From: CADCTB01 sp964479465
GTDB lineage: Bacteria > Actinomycetota > Acidimicrobiia > Acidimicrobiales > AC-14
DNA length: 40,251 bases
Assembly (NCBI GenBank): GCA_964479465.1
Contig: CAYZMG010000037.1
Coordinates: forward strand, 1 to 40,251
Direction: 5' to 3'
A model generated the notes under the pieces. The model was not told the origin of the DNA. It did no database searches and saw only the letters and a program-made list of their open reading frames with translations. Position numbers and translations under genes: made by a program. This document shows, piece by piece, positions 7,194-14,643 of this stretch. How positions within the stretch are numbered: position 1 is the first letter of the stretch; the number at the start of each line of letters is the position of its first letter.

Positions 7194-8609
7194 CTATTTC
7201 TCCTTGCGCACCAGCCACCTGAGGCGCTTGGCCCCCTCGAACGCCGCCTCGCCGGCCAGCTGGCCGATCCCCGTCGACAGCGTGGGGTAGACGTGGATGA
7301 GGCTGGCGACCTCGGCCAGCTTCATGCCCTCGTTGATGGCCAACGCCAGCTCGTGGATCATCTCCCCGGCCGACGGGGCGAGGATGTGGGCCCCCACCAG
7401 CTTGCCCTTCGCGGTCACGACCACGATGCATCCTTCCGACGCCCCGTCGGCTCGGGCCCGGTCGGAGTGCGACAGCTCCATGCGGTACACCTCGACGTCG
7501 TCGCCGTGCTTGATCTCGGCCTCGGCGACAGTGAGGCCGGCGTGGGCCAGCTCGGGATCGGTGAACGTGCACCACGGCACGAAGTCGGTGACCTTGCCCT
7601 TGCCTGGGTAGAAGGCGTCGCGAACGGCCCGCACCGCCTCGTAGGCCGCCGAGTGGGTGAAGAGGAAGCGGCCGGCGACGTCGCCCGCGGCGTAGATCGA
7701 CGGAACGCTGGTACGCATCCGCTCGTCGACCTCGATCCCCCGCCGGCCCACCTTCACCCCCACCTCGTCCAGCCCGAGGCCCTCGATGTTTGGCCGGCGG
7801 CCAGTGGCGACGAACAGCTCCTCAGCGTCCCATCGCGCCGGTTCGCCGTTCTCGGCGCCGAAGACGGTCTTATGGCCGTCGGCGACCGCCACCCGCTCGG
7901 TCTCCACGTTCACCCGCAGGTCCACGCCTTCGTCCCGCAGCAAGCCGGTGAGCGTGGCCACCAGATCCGGTTCGTCACGGGGCAGGATGCCGGGGCCCTT
8001 CTGGAGCACGGTCGTCGGGATTCCCAGCCGGGTGAAGCCCTGAGCCATCTCGATGGCGATGGGCCCGCCGCCGATCATGACGACGCTCCTGGGCGCCCGG
8101 TCGATCTCGAAAACACTCTCGCTGGTGAGGAAGCCGGCCTCCTTCAACCCATCGATCGGCGGGGCGAGCGGCCGGCTGCCGGTGCACAGGAGGATGATCC
8201 GAGTCTCCAGCGTCCGGTCCTGACCCACCAGCTCGACGGTGTTCGGGCCGGCGATACGGGCCTGGCCGGCGATGATCTCGATGCCCATGGCCTCGAACCG
8301 GGCCGGGTCGTCGTCGGTCCCTGCCAGATCCTGCTGGATCGACCGGATGCGCTTCCAGACCAGAGAGGTGTCGATGTCGACCGGATCGACGGATGGCAGC
8401 CCGTACTTGTCGGCGACGCGCATGGTGTGAGCCGCCTTGGCCGACGCCAGCAGCGCCTTCGACGGCACGCACCCGGTCCACAGACAATCGCCGCCTACCC
8501 GGCCCCGCTCGATCACCGCCACCCGCAGACCGATGGTGGCGGCGAACTCGGCGCCCACCATCCCGCCGGATCCCATGCCGATGATGACCAGGTCGTACCG
8601 ACTCGCCAC
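7194..8609 (-). CDS. FAD-dependent pyridine nucleotide-disulfide oxidoreductase (Lpd/MerA-like)
   Basis: A 471-residue group I flavoprotein disulfide reductase: N-terminal FAD motif IIGMGSGGMVGAE, redox disulfide GGDCLWTGCVPSK (C42/C47), the NAD(P) motif MIGGGPIAIE and the second FAD motif IYAAGDVAG. The C-terminal dimer segment reads HVYPTLSTG where true dihydrolipoamide dehydrogenases have HAHPTLSE. The catalytic base His is therefore Tyr, as in several MerA-like branches, and I would not name it lpdA. There is no MerR/MerT neighbour or N-terminal heavy-metal domain. A TAATCT box (8643-8648) and a GGGAGGGGGG stretch precede the GTG at 8609. Confidence 0.88.
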   Translation of the reverse strand: MASRYDLVIIGMGSGGMVGAEFAATIGLRVAVIERGRVGGDCLWTGCVPSKALLASAKAAHTMRVADKYGLPSVDPVDIDTSLVWKRIRSIQQDLAGTDDDPARFEAMGIEIIAGQARIAGPNTVELVGQDRTLETRIILLCTGSRPLAPPIDGLKEAGFLTSESVFEIDRAPRSVVMIGGGPIAIEMAQGFTRLGIPTTVLQKGPGILPRDEPDLVATLTGLLRDEGVDLRVNVETERVAVADGHKTVFGAENGEPARWDAEELFVATGRRPNIEGLGLDEVGVKVGRRGIEVDERMRTSVPSIYAAGDVAGRFLFTHSAAYEAVRAVRDAFYPGKGKVTDFVPWCTFTDPELAHAGLTVAEAEIKHGDDVEVYRMELSHSDRARADGASEGCIVVVTAKGKLVGAHILAPSAGEMIHELALAINEGMKLAEVASLIHVYPTLSTGIGQLAGEAAFEGAKRLRWLVRKEK

Positions 8610-8642
8610 GGCAGGGCCCCCCTCCCTCGCTGACGATTTCGG

Positions 8643-8648
8643 AGATTA
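8643..8648 (-). promoter_or_regulatory. Putative -10 box (TAATCT) for the flavin oxidoreductase
   Basis: Minus-strand TAATCT about 33 nt before the GTG at 8609. A purine-rich GGGAGGGGGG Shine-Dalgarno lies between, so this gene probably has a conventional leader. Confidence 0.35.
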
Positions 8649-8657
8649 CCGCCACCA

Positions 8658-8663
8658 TAGGAT
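8658..8663 (+). promoter_or_regulatory. Leaderless -10 box (TAGGAT) for the M50 protease gene
   Basis: TAGGAT, 7 nt, then GTG at 8671. It supports the GTG as the start of a leaderless message. Confidence 0.45.
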
Positions 8664-8670
8664 CGAAATC

Positions 8671-9917
8671 GTGAACGGCCAGGACGCGATCGGCGTCGAC
8701 ATCGTCTTCGGGCTGGCCCTGCTGGCCACGCTCTTCATGATCGCCCGCCGGTGGCGGGCGTTCTGGGACGCGGACTTCACCGTCGAGGACCGCCGGCTGG
8801 CGACCCAAGCCGGGGTGTTCGTCGTCCCGCCGATCGTCGTGCTGGNNNNNNNNNNCTGGTCCACGAGCTGGGCCACATCGTCGGTGCGCGCATGGTCGGT
8901 GGTCGGGTGCTCGGGTTTCACTACGGGCTGATCGAGGGTTCCGTGACGGTGGCGGGGGGCCTGGCGGACAGCGAGTTCTGGTGGGTGGCGTTGTCGGGCA
9001 ACCTCGTGGGCGCCGGCCTCGGACTGGCGCTGGCGCTGGCCGGGGCGTGGATCGTCCGCCTGCCACGAGCCCTGCGCCGGATGTTCATCTTCGGCGGGCT
9101 GCTCCAGGTCGGGTTCCAGCTCGTCATGTACCCGCTCATCTCCATCTCGGCCCAGTTCGGGGACTGGATTGCGATCTATGACTTCGAGCGGACGCCGGCG
9201 CTCAGCACGGTGACGGCGGTGGCCCACGCCGTCGCCCTGGTCGCCACGTGGCGTTGGTGGCGGGGAAGCGCCCGGCGCGCCCTGTTCGACATCGACCACG
9301 GCCTGACCGCCGAGGTCGCCCGCCTAGAATCGGCGCTCGCCGCCGCGCCGCACGACCCGCAGCCGGCGATGGAGCTGGCGGTGCTGTACGCCCGGAACGG
9401 CGAGATGGGGTTGGCCCGGGAGACCCTCGACGCAGCGGCCGAGCAGCCTGCGCTCACCGGCGCCGGCGCAGCCCGGTTACACCTGGCACGGGCCCGGCTG
9501 GCCATGATCGAGGACCGATGGAGCCAGGCGTATTTGGCCGTCCAGGCCGGCCTGGCCGTGGCGGGCGACGCCAGCGGCGAGGTCGCCCAGCGGCTGTGGG
9601 CCAACGCCGGCCTGGCCCTCGAAGCCATGGACCGCCCCCAGCAGGCGCTGGAGGCCTTCGCCCGCGTCCAGCCGCCGGTGCTCGATGATGCCCGTATCCG
9701 TTACACGCGGGGCCTGGCCCGCCTGGCGACGGGCGACCGGGCCGGCGGTGAGGCCGACCTCCGGGCCGTCGTCAGCTGGTGCCCCGAGGGGGACCTGCTG
9801 CGCCAGTGGGCCGAGGCCCAGCTCGAGGGCCGGGAGCCGCCGCCGCCCGATGACCGCAACCGGCCCAACTACGCCCGCCGCACGAAGGCGCCGCCGGCGC
9901 CCACGGCCGGCGTCTAG
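8671..9917 (+). CDS. M50-type (site-2 protease-like) membrane metalloprotease with TPR-like C-terminus; interrupted by assembly gap
   Basis: The protein begins with a membrane helix and a second hydrophobic stretch (VFVVPPIVVL). After the gap it continues with LVHELGHIVGARMVGG, the HExxH zinc motif of M50 proteases, followed by further membrane segments to about nucleotide 9260. The C-terminal half (about 9320-9830) is soluble, Ala/Leu-rich and helical, with TPR-like repeats, and is probably cytoplasmic. The 5' and 3' parts are in different frames only because of the 10-N placeholder: if the CTGG on each side is one shared 4-mer, the reading frame is restored as IVVLVHELGH. The usual third zinc ligand (NPDG-type motif) is not evident, so activity is uncertain. 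The GTG start is supported by TAGGAT 7 nt upstream. Confidence 0.75.
8846..8855. other. Assembly gap (10 N) inside the M50 gene
   Basis: The left flank ends GTGCTGG and the right flank begins CTGGTCC. Merging on CTGG removes the apparent frameshift and gives a continuous membrane helix into HELGH, so the true gap may be zero. Confidence 0.9.
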
Positions 9918-10035
9918 TGCCTCGACCTCATTCGTTCGCTTCGCTCACTCCATTCGGTCGATCTGGATCGTGCTGCGGCGGGTGCGTCCACGGACCCTTG
10001 TCGCTGCGGACGCGGCAAAGGTCTTTGGTCCGGGA

Positions 10036-10975
10036 CTAGCGCTCGCCGGGGCCGATGACCGGGAGGGCCTTGAGCAGCGGTTCCAGCTCGCCCCGCGTCA
10101 CCACGTTGTCGAAGCGGGCACTGATGCGGCCGTCGGCCCCGATGACGAAGACCCAGGGCTCGTTCAGCTGGTCGTCGCGGAGGACCCAGTCGGCGGCCGA
10201 CCTGTTGACCGTCTTGGCCTGGAAGTCCCGCCAGATCTCGACGTGGACGAAGTCGGCCCGGTCGCNNNNNNNNNNGTCCGCAGAAGCGGCTGGTGCAGTA
10301 GACGGGGGTGGCGAAGACGGCCACGATCGGGCGTTTAGCCGCAAGGGAAGCGGCGATCGTCGTGCGGTGCAGGTCGGGGTCGGGGATCTCGCCGCTGCCG
10401 GCCCGGGAGTCGATGGCGGGGCGGGGCACGTCGGGCGTGGTCAGCGTGAGGGTCTCGGTGGCCAGGGCCTGGTCGCCGGGGGCGGGGACGGCATGGGTGG
10501 GGTTGACGGCGAACGCCGCCTTGCCGCTCCTCGCCTTGCCCTCGACCGTCGCCGTGGCCTCGACCTCCCAGAAACCGGCTTTGTCGAAGCTGGTCTGGGC
10601 GCCGTAGAGGCCTCGGGTGTCGGAGGCGGCGACGATCTCGGGGGCGGCCGGCATGGGGTCGGGCACGACCGAACCGTGGATGGGCAGGTACGACGCCTTG
10701 ACCGCCGGCCCGAAGGGCGTCGGGTTGTTGGCGTCCTCCTTGGTGCCGACGTAGGAGAAGCGCAAGTCGACGGTGCCGTAGCCGATGAGGCGCTGGTCCA
10801 TGGTGATCAGCCCGACGATGAAGCGGGCGGGCGGGCCGGTGGCCAGGTCGTAGCTGGCGACCTGGACGGCGAGGTCGTCGGCGCCGGCCTGGCCCGAGCC
10901 ACCCGAGCTGCACGAGACGGCCAGGAGCAGGGCGGTGCCGGCGGCGGCGAGGCGGCGGAGGCGCATGGGGGTCAT
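10036..10975 (-). CDS. Secreted lipoprotein with thioredoxin-like C-terminal domain; interrupted by assembly gap
   Basis: The protein starts with a basic n-region, a hydrophobic core and a lipobox-like LLAVSC, so it is predicted to be lipidated at Cys and anchored outside the membrane. A beta-rich middle region follows (about 30-190). The C-terminal part contains VAVFATPVYCTSRFCG, a thioredoxin-like strand with two cysteines four apart, then after the gap DRADFVHVEIWRDF and EPWVFVIGADGRISARFDN. The parts on either side of the N run are in different frames, and a thioredoxin-type helix of roughly 15 residues appears to be missing, so sequence is really lost here. The ATG overlaps the stop of the upstream lipoprotein gene (ATGA). 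Function unknown; a redox or metal-handling role is speculation. Confidence 0.75.
10266..10275. other. Assembly gap (10 N) inside the lipoprotein gene
   Basis: The flanks share no obvious overlap, and the frame changes across the N run. The fold around YCTSRFCG implies that some tens of bases are missing, so the length 10 is a placeholder. Confidence 0.9.
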
Positions 10976-11370
10976 TTGTCGCAGGGCGGCGCAGTGATGG
11001 CAAGTCGCCCCAGGCCGTCGCGGTACACGCCGGCCAGCCGGCGGAGATCATCGGAAAGGGTGGCCGGCTGGTTGGGGAGGTCCGACTCCACCCGCTCCTT
11101 GGCCTGGAGGAGCTGCGCGGCCTGGGCCCGGTCGACGTCCTCCAGCGCCCGGGCCACGGTGTGGAGCGGCTCGTGGGCCCGGTCGAAGAAGTGGCGGCGG
11201 GCGGCGTCGGGCTCGGCCGCCGCCTGGCACAGGGCGGCGTGGGCGTCGACGAGGGGGGCGACGGCGACCGGCTGGCCGGCGACGGTGATGGTCGTGTTCT
11301 CGGCTTTGCCGTCGCCGCCGCAGGCTGCGGCCAGCACGGCGAGGACGAGGACCGCGGCCCGCCTCAGCAC
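10972..11370 (-). CDS. Small putative lipoprotein, function unknown
   Basis: A 132-residue product. I start it at the GTG at 11370, which overlaps the methyltransferase stop by 7 nt and puts a signal sequence (VLRRAAVLVLAVLAAAC) at the extreme N-terminus; the Cys is followed by Gly-Gly-Asp, as in many lipoproteins, although the lipobox -3 position is Ala. The mature part is helical and charged, with a central stretch that may form a helical bundle and a single Cys near the end. Its stop overlaps the next lipoprotein start (ATGA), so the pair is coupled. No recognisable domain. Confidence 0.65.
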   Translation of the reverse strand: MLRRAAVLVLAVLAAACGGDGKAENTTITVAGQPVAVAPLVDAHAALCQAAAEPDAARRHFFDRAHEPLHTVARALEDVDRAQAAQLLQAKERVESDLPNQPATLSDDLRRLAGVYRDGLGRLAITAPPCDK

Positions 11371-11978
11371 CGGCGCAGGAGACGCAGGGAGCCGGCGGTG
11401 CGGACGGGCTCGAACCCGCCCGCCACTGCTCGGCACCACACCTCGTACGGGGGCCCGCCGCCGGCGGCCGGGTCCTCGAAGACGTCGTGGATGGCGAGCA
11501 GGCCGCCCTCGACCACGAGGGGCGACCAGGCGTCATAGTCGGCGTGGGCCGGCGCCGCGCCGTGGCCCCCGTCGATGAACACCATGCCGAGGCGAGTCTG
11601 CCAGTGGGCGGCGACGACCGTCGACTCAGACACGACGGCGATCACCGTGGCCTCCAGGCCGGCGTCCTCAATGGTCCGCCGGAACCGAGGGAGGGTGTCG
11701 AGCCGGCCGGTGCGAGGGTCGACGAGGCTCGCTTCGTGGTGCTCCCAGCCGGCCTGGTTCTCCTCCGAGCCCCGGTGGTGGTCGACGCAGAACAGCACCG
11801 TGCCGGCCTGCTCGGCGGCATCACCGAGGTAGACCGCCGACTTGCCGCACCACGAACCGATCTCCAGCAGGGGGCCGGCGGCGGCGGCTTCGCAGCCGGC
11901 GGCGTGGAGGGCCAGGCCTTCGTCGTCGGGCATGAACCCCGGCGCCAGCCGGGCGACCTCCAAGCGGCTGGGCCTCAC
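11364..11978 (-). CDS. Class I SAM-dependent methyltransferase
   Basis: A 204-residue Rossmann-fold methyltransferase. Motif I reads LLEIGSWCGKSAVYLG, motif II is around VLFCVDHH, and VFIDGGH with following ADYDAW resembles the O-methyltransferase/CmcI-like group, in which acidic and His residues bind a metal near the substrate. The GTG start overlaps the cobT stop (GTGA), so it is translated from the cobT message. The substrate is unknown. Cobalamin biosynthesis methyltransferases of the CobA/CbiF type have a different fold, so I do not link it to B12 beyond position. Confidence 0.83.
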   Translation of the reverse strand: MRPSRLEVARLAPGFMPDDEGLALHAAGCEAAAAGPLLEIGSWCGKSAVYLGDAAEQAGTVLFCVDHHRGSEENQAGWEHHEASLVDPRTGRLDTLPRFRRTIEDAGLEATVIAVVSESTVVAAHWQTRLGMVFIDGGHGAAPAHADYDAWSPLVVEGGLLAIHDVFEDPAAGGGPPYEVWCRAVAGGFEPVRTAGSLRLLRRC

Positions 11979-13054
11979 TCCTTGGAGGTGACTCCGGCGC
12001 CGTCCAGGGTGGCCATCTCCCGCAGGATCTTGGCCGCGGCCTGCACGACCGGGGCGGCGAGCACGGCGCCGGTGCCCTCGCCGAGGCGCATGCCGAGGTC
12101 GAGCAGCGGTTCCAGGCCGAGGTGCTCAAGGGCCGCCGTCGCCCCGGGCTCGGTCGACCGGTGGCCCGCGATGCAGTAGTCGAGGCTGGCCGGTGCGAGA
12201 GCGGCCGCCACCAGGAGGCCGGCGAGGGCGATGACGCCGTCGACCACGACCGGGACCCGGGCCGCAGCGCCGGCGACGATGAAGCCGGCGATGGCGGCGA
12301 TCTCCAGCCCACCGACCTCAGCCAGCACGCGGAGGGGGTCGAGGCCCCGCACCCGGGCCGCCGCCGCTTCGACGATGAGGATCTTCCGTATGAGGGTGGC
12401 GTCGTCGATCCCAGTCCCCCGGCCGGTTATGTCGGCCGGCGGGCGGCCGGTGAGAGCGGCGATCAGGGCGGCGGAGGCGGTGGTGTTGGCGATGCCCATG
12501 TCGCCGGTGACCAGGCAACGTGCGCCGCCGGCGACGGCATCGGTGGCGACCTCTGCGCCGGCGTCGAGGGCCTGGCGGGCCTCGTCGACCGACATCGCCC
12601 GGCCCCACAGCAGGTTGGCGGTGCCGTGGCGCACCTTGCGCTGGAGCAGGCCCGGCGCCGGCGGCAGGTCGGAGGCGACGCCGACGTCGACCACCACCAC
12701 CTCGGCGCCGGCGTGGCGGGCCAGCACGTTCACCGCCGCCCCGCCGGCGCAGAAGGCGGCCACCATCTGGGCCGTGACCTCCTGGGGCCAGGGCGTCACG
12801 CCCTCCACCACCACGCCGTGGTCGCCGGCGAAGACGGCCACGACCACTGGGTCCGGCACCGGGGGCGGGCAGGCACCGGCGATGCCGGCTAGCTGAATCC
12901 CGACGGTCTCCAGCCCCCCGAGGGCGCCACGGGGCTTGGCCAGCCGATCGTGGAGGGCGGCGGCGTCGGCCTTGGCGCCGGCGTCGAGGGGGGTGAGGCT
13001 ATCGACCGCCTCCTGGAACGCGGTGCTCGTCGGTTCGCTCGTGGCCTCGCTCAC
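11975..13054 (-). CDS. cobT: Nicotinate-nucleotide--dimethylbenzimidazole phosphoribosyltransferase
   Basis: A 359-residue CobT that activates the lower ligand (5,6-dimethylbenzimidazole) as alpha-ribazole phosphate for cobalamin assembly. Family marks are PRGALGGLE near the start, VFAGDHGVVVEGVTPWPQEVT, the GDMGIANTTASAAL stretch and a C-terminal GMRLGEGTGAVLA containing the catalytic Glu. Length fits the family (about 350). The GTG at 13054 overlaps the GtrA stop (GTGA), which decides this start over a longer upstream frame. No other cobalamin genes are in the window, so it is an isolated salvage/late-step gene. Confidence 0.95.
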   Translation of the reverse strand: MSEATSEPTSTAFQEAVDSLTPLDAGAKADAAALHDRLAKPRGALGGLETVGIQLAGIAGACPPPVPDPVVVAVFAGDHGVVVEGVTPWPQEVTAQMVAAFCAGGAAVNVLARHAGAEVVVVDVGVASDLPPAPGLLQRKVRHGTANLLWGRAMSVDEARQALDAGAEVATDAVAGGARCLVTGDMGIANTTASAALIAALTGRPPADITGRGTGIDDATLIRKILIVEAAAARVRGLDPLRVLAEVGGLEIAAIAGFIVAGAAARVPVVVDGVIALAGLLVAAALAPASLDYCIAGHRSTEPGATAALEHLGLEPLLDLGMRLGEGTGAVLAAPVVQAAAKILREMATLDGAGVTSKE

Positions 13055-13530
13055 CCCTCTGCCGGCAGCGACGGCTCGACCTTGTGGGCGAACATCAGCT
13101 TGTTGAAGATGAAGAACTTGCCGACCCACAGGACGCCGAAGGCGGCCAGGGCGGCGAAGTTCACGATCAGCCGGCCACCGAGCTCGCTGTTCGTCACGTG
13201 GTGGGCGTTCGTCTCGGCGAAGTCCGCCGCCCACGTCGAGAAGATCAGCCCGAGGAGGGCCAGGCTCCAGAACGGGACGATCTCCTTCATGAGGTGCGAC
13301 TTCCCGGTCTTGCCCCACGCCCAGGCTCGGTTCAGGTAATAGGAAGGCACCGCCGAGACGCAGACGGCGATGATGTTGGACGTGCGCGCCGAATAGAACG
13401 ACTGGGCGACGAACAGCACGACCTGCGACACGATCACCGAGATGACCGACACCAGGCTGTAACGGACCATCTTCCGCCCGCCAGGCGTGCGCGAACGCTC
13501 AAGAAGGGAGCGGGGGGAGAGAGCCACCAT
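13051..13530 (-). CDS. GtrA-family membrane protein
   Basis: A 159-residue protein with four predicted membrane segments and the typical GtrA motif YYLNRAWAWGKTG between helices 2 and 3. GtrA-like proteins are linked to flipping or transfer of polyprenyl-linked sugars in cell-surface polysaccharide synthesis. It is the first gene of a five-gene minus-strand set in which every junction overlaps. A TACGAT box (13535-13540) lies 4 nt before the ATG at 13530 and 7 nt before a GTG at 13527, consistent with a leaderless start at one of the two. A farther TTG start is possible but unlikely. Confidence 0.85.
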   Translation of the reverse strand: MVALSPRSLLERSRTPGGRKMVRYSLVSVISVIVSQVVLFVAQSFYSARTSNIIAVCVSAVPSYYLNRAWAWGKTGKSHLMKEIVPFWSLALLGLIFSTWAADFAETNAHHVTNSELGGRLIVNFAALAAFGVLWVGKFFIFNKLMFAHKVEPSLPAEG

Positions 13531-13578
13531 CGCGATCGTATCGGCACGTTGCGACAACCAATCAAGGCCCCGGATCGT

Positions 13579-13625
13579 TCTGGCTGCACTGACGGTCGTA
13601 TGCGCACGTCACTGCAGCCAGAACG
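13579..13625 (+). repeat. 47-nt hairpin repeat, copy A (upstream of the DUF559 gene)
   Basis: A 20-bp imperfect stem with a 4-nt loop (TATG). The outer arms TCTGGCTGCA and TGCAGCCAGA are perfect complements; mismatches fall at stem positions 11, 17 and 18. Copy B (14571-14617) is the same 47 nt in the same orientation with one base different. Two further bases outside (GT/AC) extend the arms in this copy. Confidence 0.85.
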
Positions 13626-13626
13626 G

Positions 13627-13641
13627 GAGGTGTCTCACCTC
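13627..13641 (+). promoter_or_regulatory. Perfect 6-3-6 inverted repeat, possible operator
   Basis: GAGGTG-TCT-CACCTC lies 18 nt upstream of the ATG of the DUF559 gene and directly after hairpin copy A. The size suits an operator for a small HTH protein, and the downstream product has an N-terminal HTH-like domain, so autoregulation is possible. Confidence 0.4.
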
Positions 13642-13658
13642 AGCCGCATGATGGTCCG

Positions 13659-14570
13659 ATGGAAACCATGCGCCGACTGGCCGAGCAGCAGCACGGCCTC
13701 ATCTCTCGTGAGCAGGCGCTCACCCATGGCATGAACTCCAACCAGATCGGCGGGCACCTCCGGCGCGGCAGTTTGGAGCGCGTCGCTCGCAACGTCTACC
13801 GGATCCCCGGGTCCGTGCCGACATGGGAACAACGAATTCTGGGGGCGGTCTGGGCCGCCGGCGCCGGCGCTGCTGCGTCCCGACACTCGGCCGCTGCACT
13901 CTGGAGGATCCCCGGCTTCCGCCCCGGTCCGCTCGAAGTCACCCAGGCCCGGGGACCGAATTCGCGATATCCGGCTCCCGGCCTGCACGACTCACGCTTC
14001 CTGCCCTCCCACCAGATCCGCATCGTCCAGGCCATCCCGACCACCTGCCCGGAGCGCACGCTCCTCGACCTCTGCGGCTGCGCCCGTGCGGGCCGCGCCG
14101 AGCGGGCCCTGGACAACGCCCTGGCCATGGAGCTCACGACCGTTCAGCGCATCGGTCTCATGCTGGCCGAAACCGGGGCCCGGGGCCGCACTGGCACCGC
14201 GCTGCTCCGGCGGATCCTGAGCGTGCGGTTTGACGACTATGTCCCGCCGGAGAGCGAGCTCGAGGCACTCGTCTTGGCTGTGCTGAAAGGCGGCGGCCTT
14301 CCCCTCCCGGATCGCCAGGTGTCAGTCGGTGGCACCACCGCACCGGCGGGGCGGGTCGACTATATCTACCGGCCCTTCCGCTTGGTCATCGAGGCCGACA
14401 GCCGCCGCTACCACTCGAGCTGGCTGGACGTGCAGGCCGACCACCGCCGGGACCTGTTGCTCATGGCCGCCGGCTACAGCATCGTCCGGGTGAACTGGCA
14501 CCAGCTCATCGGCGAGCCCGAGCTGTTCCTGGCTGCGGTTCGAGCGTACCTCCGGGAGGCCGCCGCCTGA
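13659..14570 (+). CDS. AbiEi-type HTH / DUF559 (Vsr-like) nuclease-fold protein
   Basis: A 303-residue two-part protein. Residues 1-60 resemble the AbiEi antitoxin-like winged helix (LISREQALTHGMNSNQIGGHL-RRGSLERVARNVYRI). Residues about 193-300 resemble DUF559, a PD-(D/E)xK-like domain related to Vsr mismatch endonucleases: acidic cluster ESELE (198-202), D234 in RVDYIYRP, E245 and D247 in VIEADS, then H252 and DHRRD. No AbiEii toxin lies beside it, so a classical toxin-antitoxin pair is not supported. It is one gene closely bracketed by hairpin repeats A and B; the TGA stop touches copy B. Base composition is as GC-rich as the neighbours. Its role is unknown. Confidence 0.82.
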   Translation: METMRRLAEQQHGLISREQALTHGMNSNQIGGHLRRGSLERVARNVYRIPGSVPTWEQRILGAVWAAGAGAAASRHSAAALWRIPGFRPGPLEVTQARGPNSRYPAPGLHDSRFLPSHQIRIVQAIPTTCPERTLLDLCGCARAGRAERALDNALAMELTTVQRIGLMLAETGARGRTGTALLRRILSVRFDDYVPPESELEALVLAVLKGGGLPLPDRQVSVGGTTAPAGRVDYIYRPFRLVIEADSRRYHSSWLDVQADHRRDLLLMAAGYSIVRVNWHQLIGEPELFLAAVRAYLREAAA

Positions 14571-14617
14571 TCTGGCTGCACTGACAGTCGTATGCGCACG
14601 TCACTGCAGCCAGAACG
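14571..14617 (+). repeat. 47-nt hairpin repeat, copy B (downstream of the DUF559 gene)
   Basis: Identical to copy A except for one G-to-A change at repeat position 16. It begins at the base after the stop codon of the DUF559 gene and ends 27 nt before the GTG of the MoxR-type gene. It could terminate transcription, but it lacks a T-tract. Confidence 0.85.
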
Positions 14618-14631
14618 AGGGGGGGCGGGGG

Positions 14632-14637
14632 TAGCCT
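14632..14637 (+). promoter_or_regulatory. Leaderless -10 box (TAGCCT) for the MoxR-type gene
   Basis: TAGCCT, 6 nt (CGTCCT), then GTG at 14644. It confirms that start and shows that the ATPase cluster has its own promoter after hairpin copy B. Confidence 0.5.
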
Positions 14638-14643
14638 CGTCCT

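Noticed and set aside
7194..8609. Mercury resistance gene merA
   Set aside because: No heavy-metal N-terminal domain, no C-terminal vicinal Cys pair and no other mer genes.
9918..10035. Terminator or small RNA between the M50 and lipoprotein genes
   Set aside because: Only weak, imperfect inverted repeats (TTCGCTTCGC-type low complexity) are present; not enough to support a call.
13659..14570. AbiE-type toxin-antitoxin pair
   Set aside because: The N-terminal domain is AbiEi-like, but there is no AbiEii nucleotidyltransferase gene adjacent, and the C-terminal half is DUF559.
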